From Arthrobacter subterraneus (GTDB lineage Bacteria; Actinomycetota; Actinomycetes; Actinomycetales; Micrococcaceae): a stretch of DNA of 64,000 nucleotides. This document shows, piece by piece, positions 45,288 to 54,978 of the stretch. The position numbers were made by a program, and so were the translations under genes. The DNA is taken from the NCBI RefSeq assembly GCF_900099735.1, contig NZ_FNDT01000015.1, positions 1-64,000 of the forward strand, in the 5' to 3' direction. Below the pieces are notes generated by a model. It did not search any database. It saw nothing but the letters and a program-made list of their open reading frames with translations, and was not told the DNA's origin. Position 1 is the first letter of the stretch. The number at the start of each line of letters is the position of its first letter.

Positions 45288-46211
45288 GTGACTGTCTCCC
45301 CCGGTGCCGGCCTTGGTGCGCTGTTCGTGCTCATCGCCGCCGTGCTGTGGGGTACCACCGGAACCGCGGCGACGTTCGCGCCCGACGTCGGTCCTCTCGC
45401 CATCGGCGCAGCGGCAATGGGCGTCGGAGGTCTCCTCCAGGCGCTCCTTGCGGGCCCGGCGCTGGCTTCCGCCCGCGATGAATTACGACGGCGGTGGGTC
45501 ACCGTAGCGGTCGGCGGCCTGGCGGTCGCGATCTACCCGCTCGCCTTCTACAGCTCCATGCGCCTGGCCGGCGTGGCCGTGGGTACGGTCATCTCGATCG
45601 GGTCCGCTCCGATTGCCTCGGCCGTCATCGAACGCCTGATCGACCGGCACCGGCTGAGCGCGCGCTGGGTGGTGGGTGCCGGCGTCGGGCTCGTGGGAGT
45701 AGCACTGCTCTCCGTCGTCGAGCCGGCGAGGGCGGCCGGAGCGGGCAATACTGCGCTGGGCGTCCTGCTCGGGCTCCTGGCCGGCGCCACCTATGCGCTG
45801 TACTCCTGGGCTGCGCATCGGACCATGCAGGGCGGCGTACCGTCCCGGGTGGCGATGGGCGCAATCTTCGGGGCGGGCGGTGTCCTGCTGATGCCGGTGC
45901 TTTTCATCACCGGTGCACCGCTGCTGGACTCGTGGACCAACTTCAGTGTGGGCATCTACATGGCGCTGGTGCCGATGTTCCTCGGCTACGTGTTCTTCGG
46001 CCTGGGCCTCGCCCGGGTGAAGGCGAGCACGGCCACCACCCTGTCGCTGGCGGAACCGGTGGTCGCGGCGATCCTCGCCGTCCTCATCGTCGGGGAACGG
46101 CTTCCTCCGGTGGGCTGGGCCGGCGTGGGACTGGTGATTGCCAGCCTCGCTGTGCTGACCGTACCGGTGCGCCGGACGGCCCCCGCAGCGGTGGACGTTC
46201 CCCGGCTATGA
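45288..46211 (+). CDS. EamA/DMT family transporter
   Basis: 307-residue membrane protein with ten hydrophobic segments and two EamA repeats (ALFVLIAAVLWGTTGTAATF and VLLGLLAGATYALYSWAAHR). The DMT family exports or imports metabolites such as amino acids and nucleotide sugars; the cargo is unknown. The start is GTG, apparently leaderless. It ends with a 6-bp overlap with the convergent CNNM/CBS gene. Confidence 0.9.
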   Translation: MTVSPGAGLGALFVLIAAVLWGTTGTAATFAPDVGPLAIGAAAMGVGGLLQALLAGPALASARDELRRRWVTVAVGGLAVAIYPLAFYSSMRLAGVAVGTVISIGSAPIASAVIERLIDRHRLSARWVVGAGVGLVGVALLSVVEPARAAGAGNTALGVLLGLLAGATYALYSWAAHRTMQGGVPSRVAMGAIFGAGGVLLMPVLFITGAPLLDSWTNFSVGIYMALVPMFLGYVFFGLGLARVKASTATTLSLAEPVVAAILAVLIVGERLPPVGWAGVGLVIASLAVLTVPVRRTAPAAVDVPRL

Positions 46212-47525
46212 CCCGGCGTCCGGCTCCTGGGCCTCCTCGAGGCGGGTAACCCGCACACGTTCGATCCGGTGGTTAGCCATCCTGTCCACCTCGATACGGT
46301 GCCCGGCGACCTCCACACTGTCGCCACGTTGGGGGAGACGGCCGAGAAGATCAAGGACCAGGCCTGCCAGCGTCTCATAGCGTCCGTCGTCGGGAAGCTC
46401 AGCTCCCATCTTCTCGGAGGCCTCCTGAAGAATCAGCCCACCATCGAGTTCCAGCACTTCACCGCCCTCGAGCCGGTGCGCTTCCGGATGGCCGGCGCGG
46501 TCGTCGTCGTACTCGTCGTAGATTTCCCCCACCAGTTCCTCCAGGAGATCCTCGAGCGTGACGATCCCGTCGGTGCCGCCGTATTCGTCAACCACCAGGG
46601 CGATGTGGTGTCCCTCCCGCCTCATCTGCGTAAGGGTCGGCAGGATCTTGTTGGATCCCGGCACGGCGAGGATGGGACGGACAAGCCCTGCGATCGGCTC
46701 CCCGCCGGAGCCCTCGTGGGTGAGCAGGTCGCGGAGGTGGATAAAGCCGACGACGTCGTCAATCGACTCCCGGTACACGGGATACCTGGTGAAGGGGAGA
46801 CTGCGCACCGCATCGCCGGCCTCCCTGACCGGCATGGCCTGGTCCAGAAATTCGACGTCGGTTCGCGGGCGCTTCACTTCTTCGACAAGGCGCTCGCCTG
46901 CGGTGAAGGCATCGGAAAGTATCTGACGGTGTTCCTGCCGCAGGTCCGGGGTGTCCTGGACCAGCTGCCGCAGTTCCGCTGCAGTGTAGTCCTCGGTGGT
47001 GGCATGCGGGTCCCCGCCGACCAGCTTCACCACGAAGTTGGTCGACACGGACAGGAGCCAGATCACCGGGCGCATCAGCACGGCGAACACGTTGAGCGGC
47101 GGAGCAAGCACCTTTGTGAATCCGACGGCGCGCTGCATGGCGAGGCGCTTGGGAACCAGTTCGCCGAGCACCAGCGACAGGTACGCAATGACCAGCGTCA
47201 TCCCGATCAGGGCCAGCGTATTGGCGGTCCCTTCCGTTATTCCGAGGTCCACCAGGATTGGCGCCACGTCCGGCGCAAGGGTGGATGCACCGTAGGCCGA
47301 GGAGAAGAATCCGGCCAGTGTGACGCCGATCTGCACGGCCGAGAGGAACAGGTTCGGATTGCGGACCAGTGTGGCGGTCTTCGCACCACCGGGGCCGGAC
47401 TCTTCGATGCGCTTGATCTGTCCCTCGCGCAGGTTGACGATGGCCATCTCGGTGCCCGCGAACACACCCCCGATCAGCACGAAGACGAGAACCAGCAGGG
47501 CATTCACAAGAGTGTCAGTGTCCAC
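46206..47525 (-). CDS. Hemolysin family protein (CNNM, CBS pair and CorC/HlyC domain)
   Basis: 439 residues. The N-terminal CNNM domain has four hydrophobic spans (LVNALLVLVFVLIGGVFAG to about residue 165). A pair of CBS domains follows (about 215-335, with GFIHLRDLLTHEG and VVDEYGGTDGIVTLEDLLEE). The C-terminal CorC/HlyC transporter-associated domain covers the last ~80 residues. Related proteins are Mg2+/Co2+ efflux or homeostasis factors. The GTG start lies six bases after TAGGGT, suggesting a leaderless mRNA. Confidence 0.94.
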   Translation of the reverse strand: MDTDTLVNALLVLVFVLIGGVFAGTEMAIVNLREGQIKRIEESGPGGAKTATLVRNPNLFLSAVQIGVTLAGFFSSAYGASTLAPDVAPILVDLGITEGTANTLALIGMTLVIAYLSLVLGELVPKRLAMQRAVGFTKVLAPPLNVFAVLMRPVIWLLSVSTNFVVKLVGGDPHATTEDYTAAELRQLVQDTPDLRQEHRQILSDAFTAGERLVEEVKRPRTDVEFLDQAMPVREAGDAVRSLPFTRYPVYRESIDDVVGFIHLRDLLTHEGSGGEPIAGLVRPILAVPGSNKILPTLTQMRREGHHIALVVDEYGGTDGIVTLEDLLEELVGEIYDEYDDDRAGHPEAHRLEGGEVLELDGGLILQEASEKMGAELPDDGRYETLAGLVLDLLGRLPQRGDSVEVAGHRIEVDRMANHRIERVRVTRLEEAQEPDAGS

Positions 47526-47531
47526 CTCTTC

Positions 47532-47537
47532 ACCCTA
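47532..47537 (-). promoter_or_regulatory. -10 box TAGGGT of a probably leaderless transcript
   Basis: On the minus strand TAGGGT is followed by six bases and then the GTG start of the CNNM/CBS gene. Confidence 0.55.
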
Positions 47538-47592
47538 TAGGCGTGGTTTCAGACAGTCCTGCCGGTCCGCACCCTACTGCCGCCAGGCACCG

Positions 47593-48423
47593 TTACATCC
47601 GTCCGAACCTGGAGCGGACCAGCGCGAAGATCCCGTAGCAGATCAGCCCAACGGCAATGGTGATCAGCAGCGGGATACCGAAGGGGTGCTCGGGCAGCGC
47701 CTTCAGGCTGCCGTCAAGACCGGTGGAACGGCTCGGATCATGCGTCATTACGGCGGCCACAAACAGCATGCCCACCAGCACAAGGGCGAGCCCCTTGGCG
47801 ACGTGCCCGATCACCCCGAGCACGTCGATGAGAGCACCCCGTCGCGTGTCTTCGAAGTGCGCAAGTTCGGGCCGGAACTTGCGCAGGATCCCCTTGAAGA
47901 CAAAATAGACACCAATCCCGAACACAGTCCCACCGACGGCGAGAATCACGAAGATGCCGAACGGGGATTCCATCATGGAGGCGGTGAAATCCCGGGTGGA
48001 TTCGCTGGAGTCCACCTCCCCGCCAAAGGCGAACCGGGCGAAGGTGAAAGCCATGCTGCCGTAGATGATGCTCAGGGACCCTGAGGAAATGGTCTTGGAC
48101 ACCTGCTGCCCGGTGGGAAGGTGCCGGGCACGTAGCGTCGCTTCGCTGAACTGCCACGCGGCCAACCCCAGACACCCGACCGCGCACGCCCACATGGTCC
48201 ACGGACCGAAGGTTCCGCCGGCCAGGTGTTCCAGGGCCCCGCTGGGCTCGGCCTCGCCGTTTCCGCCGAACGCGATCTGCAGTGCGATCAGGCCAATCAG
48301 AATGTGGACCACGGCGAGAACAGCGAACCCAAAGCGCGCGACGACGTCGAGCGCCTTGTGGTCCGACGCGTCCTCTGCCGCATCGGCGGCCTGACGTGCC
48401 AGAGAGTTCTCGTCTGTCGACAT
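47593..48423 (-). CDS. DUF1206 membrane protein
   Basis: 276 residues with six hydrophobic spans arranged as three pairs, the DUF1206 pattern (ARFGFAVLAVVHILIGLIAL; YGSMAFTFARFAFGG; IGHVAKGLALVLVGMLFV). The function of the family is not known. The start MSTDENSLARQ at 48423 is preceded by GCAGGAG; an upstream extension is rejected. It lies 67 bp upstream of the CNNM/CBS gene on the same strand. Confidence 0.88.
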   Translation of the reverse strand: MSTDENSLARQAADAAEDASDHKALDVVARFGFAVLAVVHILIGLIALQIAFGGNGEAEPSGALEHLAGGTFGPWTMWACAVGCLGLAAWQFSEATLRARHLPTGQQVSKTISSGSLSIIYGSMAFTFARFAFGGEVDSSESTRDFTASMMESPFGIFVILAVGGTVFGIGVYFVFKGILRKFRPELAHFEDTRRGALIDVLGVIGHVAKGLALVLVGMLFVAAVMTHDPSRSTGLDGSLKALPEHPFGIPLLITIAVGLICYGIFALVRSRFGRM

Positions 48424-48495
48424 CACCGCTCCTGCATTCCCTGGTATTTCAGGGTACAACCGCCGCCCGCAGGGCGCGGAAAAAGGCGCCGGCGC

Positions 48496-49140
48496 TCAGC
48501 GACGCCAGAACAGGTGATGCGTCACCCCGCTCGGACTGGGAACAGTCTCAAGGTGGTATCGGTCAAGCAGCTCCTCGGGTGATTCCCAGAGCCGGGACCC
48601 GCCGCCGAGCTGTATCGGTGAGACCGCCACGTGCAGCGTGTCCACCAGATCCGCGTCAAGGAACTCCCGGATGGTGGCGGCGCCCCCGCCCAGCCGTACG
48701 TCCTTGCCGTTGGCAGCATCACGGGCCTTCGCCATAACACTGGACGGGTCAGCGTTGATGAAGTGGAAGGTGGTGTCAGAAAGGGTGAAGGACGGCCGCT
48801 CATAATGGGTCAGCACAAAGACAGGCGTATGGAAGGGCGGCTCGCTACCCCACCAGCCCTGCCACTCCTCGCTCTCCCAGGGGCCGCGGTGCGGGCTGAA
48901 CTTGTTGCGGCCCATGATCTCCGCCCCGATGTTGTTTGTGAAGTCCCGGGTGAAGTAATCATCGATGCCCCGGGTTCCGCCGGGGTCCGTGCGGTTCGGC
49001 CAGCTCGCCGTTGCCCCCGCCCACGCGAACATGGCGCCCGGGTCTGCGTGGCCGAAGGGCCTCTCGAAGCTCTGGTTTTCGCCGGCGCCATAGCCGTCAC
49101 TCGACACGCAGAAGTTCTGGACCCGAAGCAGCTGGTTCAT
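48496..49140 (-). CDS. Dihydrofolate reductase / RibD C-terminal domain family protein
   Basis: 214 residues with the RibD-C/DHFR-like fold: start [17 protein letters not shown], then [14 protein letters not shown] and the nucleotide-site [20 protein letters not shown]. These stand-alone proteins are probable NADPH-dependent reductases of unknown substrate. A strong AAGGAGAGG ribosome site precedes the ATG. Its start overlaps the abnormal 3' end of the upstream cysteine-synthase-like gene, see that entry. Confidence 0.9.
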   Translation of the reverse strand: MNQLLRVQNFCVSSDGYGAGENQSFERPFGHADPGAMFAWAGATASWPNRTDPGGTRGIDDYFTRDFTNNIGAEIMGRNKFSPHRGPWESEEWQGWWGSEPPFHTPVFVLTHYERPSFTLSDTTFHFINADPSSVMAKARDAANGKDVRLGGGAATIREFLDADLVDTLHVAVSPIQLGGGSRLWESPEELLDRYHLETVPSPSGVTHHLFWRR

Positions 49141-50005
49141 CTGTACCTCTCCTTGTGCTGCCGGCGAACGAGCGCAGGTGGCGGGAGGCAGCGACCGAGG
49201 CGGCGTCGGGCACCTGGATCATCGCGTCAATGACGGAGGGGATAAAGCTCGGCTCGGGCCGGGGCCGTCCGATCCCCTCGATGCGGGAGGGTTGACCGAC
49301 GGCAGCGCTGCCGCCCGCCCAGGTCGGGTAGAACGCCGAGTTCTCAGGATCGACGACGGCGAGGCGCGTGGGGTACCGGTTGTATCGGAGGTACCTACCG
49401 ATGGTGGCGCTGGTTCCTCCGGTTCCCGCGCCGACCACCACCCACTCGGGCACCGGGAACCGCTCGTGTTCCATCTGCCGGAAGATCGATTCGGCGATGT
49501 TGTTGTTGCCGCGCCAGTCAGTGGCGCGTTCGGCGTAGGTGAACTGGTCCATGTAGTGTCCGCCGGTTTCGGCGGCGACCCGTTCGGCGGCGTCGTACAC
49601 CTCCGAGGCGTCGTCGACGAAGTGGCAGGTTCCGCCGTACTGCTCAATGAGCGCGATCTTCTCCGGGCTGGTGGAGCGGGTCATCACCGCGACGAAGGGC
49701 AACCCCAGCAGCTGCGCGAAGTACGCTTCGGAGACCGCGGTAGACCCGCTCGACGCCTCAACTATCGTGGCGCCCTCCCGGATCCACCCGTTCACCAGCC
49801 CGAAGAGGAACAGCGAGCGGGCGAGCCGGTGCTTCAGGCTGCCCGTCCGGTGGGTCGACTCATCCTTGAGATAGACATCGATGCCCCAGCTCTCCGGGAT
49901 GGGCAACGCGAGCAGGTGGGTATCGGCGGACCGGTTGCCCTCGGCGTCGATCCGCCGGATCGCCTCATCGGACCAGGCACGGTCAGCGCCGGCAGAAATC
50001 GTCAT
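49097..50005 (-). CDS. PLP-dependent cysteine-synthase-like protein, C-terminally truncated
   Basis: 302 residues of the type II PLP enzymes (cysteine synthase/CysK2-like actinobacterial group). The PLP lysine is Lys58 in [13 protein letters not shown]. The substrate loop [15 protein letters not shown] and phosphate-binding [17 protein letters not shown] are intact. Family members usually run to about 350-370 residues with a TGTNLWG... and CDSGDRY... ending. Here similarity stops at about FAGST, and the last ~20 residues are read from the next gene's ribosome site and start. A deletion is likely. The ATG lies six bases after TAGAGT (leaderless). Activity is doubtful. Confidence 0.8.
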   Translation of the reverse strand: MTISAGADRAWSDEAIRRIDAEGNRSADTHLLALPIPESWGIDVYLKDESTHRTGSLKHRLARSLFLFGLVNGWIREGATIVEASSGSTAVSEAYFAQLLGLPFVAVMTRSTSPEKIALIEQYGGTCHFVDDASEVYDAAERVAAETGGHYMDQFTYAERATDWRGNNNIAESIFRQMEHERFPVPEWVVVGAGTGGTSATIGRYLRYNRYPTRLAVVDPENSAFYPTWAGGSAAVGQPSRIEGIGRPRPEPSFIPSVIDAMIQVPDAASVAASRHLRSFAGSTRRGTDEPAASGPELLRVE

Positions 50006-50011
50006 ACCTGC

Positions 50012-50017
50012 ACTCTA
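50012..50017 (-). promoter_or_regulatory. -10 box TAGAGT of a probably leaderless transcript
   Basis: TAGAGT, six bases, then the ATG of the cysteine-synthase-like gene on the minus strand. It forms a divergent pair with the box at 50086. Confidence 0.5.
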
Positions 50018-50085
50018 CGGACCGGCCGGAGAGAGATCGACGGCGGCGGCCGCCTGGAGCCCGGACCGGCGTCCACACCCGGGTG

Positions 50086-50091
50086 TAGGGT
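50086..50091 (+). promoter_or_regulatory. -10 box TAGGGT of a probably leaderless transcript
   Basis: TAGGGT, six bases, then the ATG of the deaminase gene at 50098; no ribosome site is present. Confidence 0.55.
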
Positions 50092-50097
50092 TCGAGA

Positions 50098-50577
50098 ATG
50101 AGCACTGTGGAGGAGCAGTTCCTCGCCCGCGCCATCGACCTCGCAACCCGGAATGTGCACGACGGCGGCGGCCCCTTCGGCGCCCTCATCGTCACTGACG
50201 AGGGACGCACTTTTGAGGGAACCAACCGCGTGACGGCGAACAATGATCCCACCGCCCACGCCGAGGTCATGGCCATCCGGAACGCCTGTTCATCCCTGCG
50301 GACCTTCGATCTGAGCGGATGCATGCTCTATACGAGCTGCGAGCCGTGCCCGCTGTGCCTGGCCGCCGCACTGTGGGCGCGGGTGCACTGCATCGTGTAC
50401 GCAGCGGATCGCCATGATGCGGCACAGGCGGGTTTTGACGACGCCGTGTTTTACGAATTCTTCGCCAAGCCTGTGGAGGAACGGTCAATGCAGTTGCTGC
50501 ACGTGGACCTTCCAGAGTCAGCGGGCGCGGAGCCCTTCCGCGCCTGGGCTGAACTCACTGACCGCACCGACTACTGA
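50098..50577 (+). CDS. Nucleoside/guanine deaminase (CDA-like zinc deaminase)
   Basis: 159-residue cytosolic deaminase. Zinc and catalytic residues are His54 and Glu56 in HAEVMAIR, and Cys84 and Cys87 in CEPCPLC. The HDGGGPFGALIV and MLYTSCEPCPLCLAA stretches resemble bacterial guanine deaminases of the GuaD type, which make xanthine; a tRNA adenosine deaminase is less likely. A guanine role would feed purine breakdown toward allantoin, but the gene lies 37 kb from that locus. It is transcribed singly from a leaderless-type promoter. Confidence 0.9.
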   Translation: MSTVEEQFLARAIDLATRNVHDGGGPFGALIVTDEGRTFEGTNRVTANNDPTAHAEVMAIRNACSSLRTFDLSGCMLYTSCEPCPLCLAAALWARVHCIVYAADRHDAAQAGFDDAVFYEFFAKPVEERSMQLLHVDLPESAGAEPFRAWAELTDRTDY

Positions 50578-50674
50578 CTGCGCAGCAGCCCCCGCCACGC
50601 CCCCGGGAAAATACACAGTATGCTTACCATTTAGTTCCACGGCATACCGCTCACCCACCGGGGAAGGAAACCAC

Positions 50675-51790
50675 ATGGCCGGCTCCCGCCTGCACAGCAC
50701 CCGATTGAGTCCCTGGGCGGACGGCCTGGGCCGCGCCGGCTCCCGGGCCGCGCAGATCCTGCTCATCCTCACGCTGGTCGTTGTCGGCGTGTACGCCCTA
50801 CTGCAGATCCGCCTCCTGGTGATTCCCGTCATCATCGCGCTGATCCTGGCAGCGGCGATCGGACCGTTTGTGAACCTGCTGCGCCGGCGGGGTGTACCGG
50901 GGGCGCTGGCCACGGCCATCGCATTCCTTGGCCTGCTGATTGCACTCTCCGCAATCATCACCGTCATCGTGATCTCGGTCCGAAGCCAGGCCGATGAGCT
51001 GGTCACCTCAGCAACAGAGGGACTGGACGAGCTTCAGGCGTTCCTGACCAGCGGGCCCTTCCCCATCTCACCGGAACAGCTCGCCGAAGCGAGAACGGCG
51101 ATCATCGACTTCGCCACCAGCGCACAGTTCCGTTCCGGCGCCATCTCGGGCGTCTCCGTGGTCGCGGAATTCCTCACCGGGGCCACGCTGATGGCCGTGA
51201 TTCTCTTCTTCTTCCTCAAGGACGGCAAGAAGATCTGGGAATTCTTCCTGCGGCCCTTCAAGGGTGAACGCGAGCAGAAACTCCGCCGCTCCGGCGCCCG
51301 CACGCTGGAGGTGCTGGGCAGCTACGTACGCGGAACGGCGATCGTGGCCCTCGTCGACACCGTGGCGATCGGCATCGCACTCCTCATCCTCGGCGTCCCG
51401 CTGGCCATTCCACTCGCGATGATCGTATTCATCGGCGCATTTGTTCCGCTGGTGGGAGCCACCCTCGCCGGTGTCCTCGCCGCCCTCGTGGCGCTGGTGG
51501 CGAACGGACCGGTGGTCGCGCTCATTGTGGTTGCCGTCGTCGTCGGCGTCAACCAGTTGGAAGGTGACCTGCTCCAGCCCATCGTGATGGGGAAATCGCT
51601 GCGGCTGCACGCACTGGTGATCCTGCTGGCGCTAACCGCCGGGACCATCCTCGCGGGGATCATCGGCGCCGTCCTCTCCGTCCCGATCGCCGCAGTGGCC
51701 TGGGCGGTCCTGCAGGTGTGGACGGCGGAGGACCCGAATCTTGAGCCGCTGAATCCGGACCTGCCCCCGGCCGGCTCCGAACCCACCTGA
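50675..51790 (+). CDS. AI-2E family transporter (PerM/YhhQ-like permease)
   Basis: 371-residue membrane protein with about eight hydrophobic segments. The central soluble portion (RSQADELVTSATEGLDELQAF) and the conserved loop LEGDLLQPIVMGKSLRLHAL are diagnostic of the family. Substrates are generally unproven; some members export ions or signalling molecules. GGGGAAGGAAA precedes the ATG at 50675. It is probably cotranscribed with the following membrane protein 46 bp away. Confidence 0.92.
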   Translation: MAGSRLHSTRLSPWADGLGRAGSRAAQILLILTLVVVGVYALLQIRLLVIPVIIALILAAAIGPFVNLLRRRGVPGALATAIAFLGLLIALSAIITVIVISVRSQADELVTSATEGLDELQAFLTSGPFPISPEQLAEARTAIIDFATSAQFRSGAISGVSVVAEFLTGATLMAVILFFFLKDGKKIWEFFLRPFKGEREQKLRRSGARTLEVLGSYVRGTAIVALVDTVAIGIALLILGVPLAIPLAMIVFIGAFVPLVGATLAGVLAALVALVANGPVVALIVVAVVVGVNQLEGDLLQPIVMGKSLRLHALVILLALTAGTILAGIIGAVLSVPIAAVAWAVLQVWTAEDPNLEPLNPDLPPAGSEPT

Positions 51791-51836
51791 GGCATGGCAC
51801 GGCAATCGGAAAGTACGGCAAAGTGAGGTAGCCCCC

Positions 51837-52586
51837 TTGGAGATGGCACTGTTCGGCTCACTGGTCATTGCCCTGGCCCTGGCAGGGCTTCACCTTGCAG
51901 CCCTGCGTATCCGCAAGCTTCCGCTGGTTCCCGAGAACGTCACCGGGTCCTTCGCCGGCGGGCTTGCCGTGGCCTACGTTTTCCTTCACCTTCTCCCGGA
52001 AATCGCGGAGGGTGAAGAGGCCATCGGTGAGCTGCTCGGGGACACTATCGAGGTCACCGCCCTCTTTGACCTCGGCATCTTTGTTGTCGCACTCGCCGGC
52101 TTCACGGCCTTCTACGGTCTGGACCGGTTGGCGACTTCCCGAAAGACGCACGGGAAACCCGACTCAGCGGGCCTCTACTGGGTACACCTCGGCGCGTTTG
52201 CCTTCTACAACACGCTCATCACCTACACCATGGCGCTGCGCCTCGAAACCGGGCTGCTGTTCGCCATCCTCTTCACCGTGGCCATGGGCCTGCATTTTGT
52301 ACTCACGGACCGGCACCTCGAAGAGCACTATCCGCGGCGCTTCGCCGCGAACGGCCGGTTGCTCCTCGCGGGCGCGCTGCTCCTCGGGTGGCTGCTGTCC
52401 GTCATCGTCGCTCCGACCAGCACCGTTTTGGTCGCCATCCTCACCGCGCTGCTGGGCGGCGCCGTACTGCTGAACGTCTTCAAGGAGGAGCTGCCGTCAA
52501 ACCGCGGTTCCAGTTTCCCCTGGTTCCTGGTCGGGATGGTTGTGTACTCGGTCCTGCTCGCTCTGGTCACGGCGGCCGCCGAATGA
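51837..52586 (+). CDS. Multispan membrane protein, weakly ZIP-like
   Basis: 249 residues with about seven hydrophobic spans. A HLLPEI stretch near residue 53 and histidines in later spans recall ZIP metal transporters, but the usual paired HxxxE motifs are not clearly present, so the assignment is tentative. TTG at 51837 is nine bases after GAGG and is preferred; ATG at 51843 is possible. Its stop overlaps the recQ ATG by 4 bp. Confidence 0.65.
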   Translation: MEMALFGSLVIALALAGLHLAALRIRKLPLVPENVTGSFAGGLAVAYVFLHLLPEIAEGEEAIGELLGDTIEVTALFDLGIFVVALAGFTAFYGLDRLATSRKTHGKPDSAGLYWVHLGAFAFYNTLITYTMALRLETGLLFAILFTVAMGLHFVLTDRHLEEHYPRRFAANGRLLLAGALLLGWLLSVIVAPTSTVLVAILTALLGGAVLLNVFKEELPSNRGSSFPWFLVGMVVYSVLLALVTAAAE

Positions 52587-54214
52587 ATTCGCAATCCGAA
52601 ACCACTGCCCGCGACCTCTTCGGCTGGGATTCGCTGCTTCCCGGACAGCGGAAGGCCCTGAAAGCGGCCGACGACGGACGGAACGTCCTCTGCGTTCTCC
52701 CCACCGGCTATGGAAAGTCGGCCATCTACCAGGTGGCGGCCATGACTGTGCCCGGTGTCGCCGTCGTTGTTTCACCGCTGATTGCCCTCCAGAGCGATCA
52801 GGTGAGCGCCATCAATGAGGCGCTGGGAGAAGTCCGTGCCCATGTCCTGAATTCGACGGCGTCCGATGCCGAGGTCGATGAGGCCTGGGCCGCCGCGGAA
52901 GATTCCGATGAGGAACGCCGCGCCAAGTTCCTTTTCCTGGCACCCGAGCAGCTGGCACGCGAGGACGTCGCGGAGCGCCTCAGCACCCTGGACGTGTCCT
53001 TCCTGGTGATCGACGAGGCCCACTGCGTATCGGCATGGGGTCACGACTTCCGGCCGGACTACCTGCAGCTCGGCTCGCTCGTGAACCGGCTGAAGCGCCC
53101 GGTCATCGCGTTGACGGCGACCGCCTCGCCGCCGGTCCGGCAGGAGATTCTGGAGCGGCTGAGGCTGACGGACGCGGTCATCGTTGCGGAGGGCTTCGAC
53201 CGGCCGAACCTGCACCTGAGCGTCCAACAGCATGAGTCGGAGCGGGACAAGCGGCGTGCGGTTCTTGGGCAGGTAACGGCGCTGCAGGGCCAGGGCCTGC
53301 TGTATACGGCCACCCGGAAGCAGGCTGATCAGTACGCCCAGGAACTGCGCGAGGCCGGGCTGCGCGCGGATGCCTACCACTCCGGACGCAGAAAGACCGA
53401 GCGGACCGCACTGCACGAGGCGTTCCACGCCGGTGAGCTGGACGTTGTGGTGGCAACAACGGCCTTCGGCATGGGGATCGACAAGCCTGACGTGCGGTTT
53501 GTGGTCCACGCGGACATCCCGGACTCCCTCGACAGCTACTACCAGGAGGCAGGGCGCGCCGGGCGCGATGGGGAGCCGGCCGCCGTCGTGCTTCATTATC
53601 GCCCGGAGGATCTCGGGATCCGGCGCTTCTTCGCGGCGAAAAACGTACCGGAAGGCAGCCTCCGCGAGCTGTTCGCTGCCCTCCGCTCGGCGGAAGACGC
53701 CCTGGATGCGGCAGGGATCCGGCAGGTAACCGGACTGACCCAGCGAAAGCTTTCCGGGCTCCTGAACCTGCTGCTCGAGGTGGGCGCCGTCCGCGAGCGC
53801 GCAGGGAAATACCGGGCGGTGGGGAAGAACGCCGACCAGGTGATCGCGGACGTCGTCGACCATCGGAAGCGGCGGCAGGAAATAGACCGCTCACGGGTGG
53901 ACATGGCCCGGCAGTATGCGGAGTACCGCGGGTGCCGCCGGAAGTTCCTGCTCGGCTACTTCGCCGAGGAGCGGGAGGGCGAATGCAATGCCTGCGACAA
54001 CTGTGACTCAGGGCGGACGGCCGAGAATCACGACGACGGCGGCAGCCGCCCCTTCCCGCTGCAGAGCACTGTGAGTCACCGCGAATGGGGCACCGGCGTG
54101 GTGATGGAATATGAGAATGAGATTGTCACGGTCCTGTTCGAGGAGCACGGGTACAAGTCACTGTCGATTCCCCTCGTCGAAGAAAAGGACCTATTGAGGA
54201 CGGTGACACCATGA
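52583..54214 (+). CDS. recQ: RecQ family ATP-dependent DNA helicase
   Basis: 543-residue 3'-5' helicase. Walker A is PTGYGKS (40-46), DEAH is at 144-147, and ALTATASPPVR is motif III. The second RecA domain carries TTAFGMGIDKPDVR and YYQEAGRAGRDG (motifs V, VI). The zinc-binding region has Cys residues in RGCRRKFLLGYF and GECNACDNC. No HRDC domain follows; instead a short ending (REWGTGVVMEYENEIVTVLF) resembles a beta-barrel tail seen in some actinobacterial RecQ proteins. It overlaps both neighbours by 4 bp. Confidence 0.95.
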   Translation: MNSQSETTARDLFGWDSLLPGQRKALKAADDGRNVLCVLPTGYGKSAIYQVAAMTVPGVAVVVSPLIALQSDQVSAINEALGEVRAHVLNSTASDAEVDEAWAAAEDSDEERRAKFLFLAPEQLAREDVAERLSTLDVSFLVIDEAHCVSAWGHDFRPDYLQLGSLVNRLKRPVIALTATASPPVRQEILERLRLTDAVIVAEGFDRPNLHLSVQQHESERDKRRAVLGQVTALQGQGLLYTATRKQADQYAQELREAGLRADAYHSGRRKTERTALHEAFHAGELDVVVATTAFGMGIDKPDVRFVVHADIPDSLDSYYQEAGRAGRDGEPAAVVLHYRPEDLGIRRFFAAKNVPEGSLRELFAALRSAEDALDAAGIRQVTGLTQRKLSGLLNLLLEVGAVRERAGKYRAVGKNADQVIADVVDHRKRRQEIDRSRVDMARQYAEYRGCRRKFLLGYFAEEREGECNACDNCDSGRTAENHDDGGSRPFPLQSTVSHREWGTGVVMEYENEIVTVLFEEHGYKSLSIPLVEEKDLLRTVTP

Positions 54215-54978
54215 GCGGGCTGTTCCCTCTTGCCCGCGCCGGCGGCCAGGGGCTGAAGGCCGTATTCGCTGTTCTGCGCCTCTTCCGGCCGGACCGGCCG
54301 ATCCACCGCTCCGGCGTCCTGCTGCACGGGACGCTGACCCACACTCGGGTATTCAGCGGCGAGCAGTGGCTTGACAGCACCTGCGAGGAGCAGGTGCTTG
54401 CGCGGATTTCCCGCTCGGTGGGCTTACCGGACGCTCTGCCCGACGTCGTCGGGCTGGCTCTGCGCATCGGTGACGCTGATGTGCTCCTCGCGACCACGGG
54501 TCGCGGTGCACCGGGACGCTTCATGGTTCTGCCTCGCCGATCTGTGGTAGATGGTCCGTTCACCTCCCTCATGCCGTTCAGGGGAGCAGGCGGACCGGTA
54601 CTGCTGGCCGCACGGCGCGAGGGTCCGGGGCAGGGACTGGGCACCCTTTCGGAGCTTCGCTCGTACGAGGGGCACCTCCAGTGGGGACTCTTCTACAGCC
54701 ATCTGCGCGGACCATGGACCCGCTGCGGCACACTGAACCTGCGCATCAGCAGCGAGCAGTCCGAACAGCCCCGGTTCGATCCCGTGGGATGCCCTCCAGC
54801 AGGCCTGGGCACCTACCCGTGGACGCGGGCGCTGCGGGTTCCGTCATACGCCCTCGCACAAAAATCGACGGCATGGTTACACTTCGGGAGAGAGAACCGC
54901 TCGGCTGAAAGTGATCCATGGAAACCAACCACAAGATTTCCCCTGAGGACCCATTCCCGGAGGACCTCACCGTCCTGA
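54211..54978 (+). CDS. Uncharacterised actinobacterial protein (often called phosphodiesterase)
   Basis: 255 residues, ATG overlapping the recQ stop by 4 bp. Conserved-looking segments include RPIHRSGVLLHGTLT, FSRSVGLP-like ARISRSVGLPDALPDVVG and GRFMVLPRRSVVDGPFTSL. No catalytic motif is recognised. The last ~35 residues (after RVPSYALAQK) are low-complexity and overlap the next gene by 61 bp, so the natural stop may have been lost or the tail is an extension. Confidence 0.65.
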   Translation: MSGLFPLARAGGQGLKAVFAVLRLFRPDRPIHRSGVLLHGTLTHTRVFSGEQWLDSTCEEQVLARISRSVGLPDALPDVVGLALRIGDADVLLATTGRGAPGRFMVLPRRSVVDGPFTSLMPFRGAGGPVLLAARREGPGQGLGTLSELRSYEGHLQWGLFYSHLRGPWTRCGTLNLRISSEQSEQPRFDPVGCPPAGLGTYPWTRALRVPSYALAQKSTAWLHFGRENRSAESDPWKPTTRFPLRTHSRRTSPS

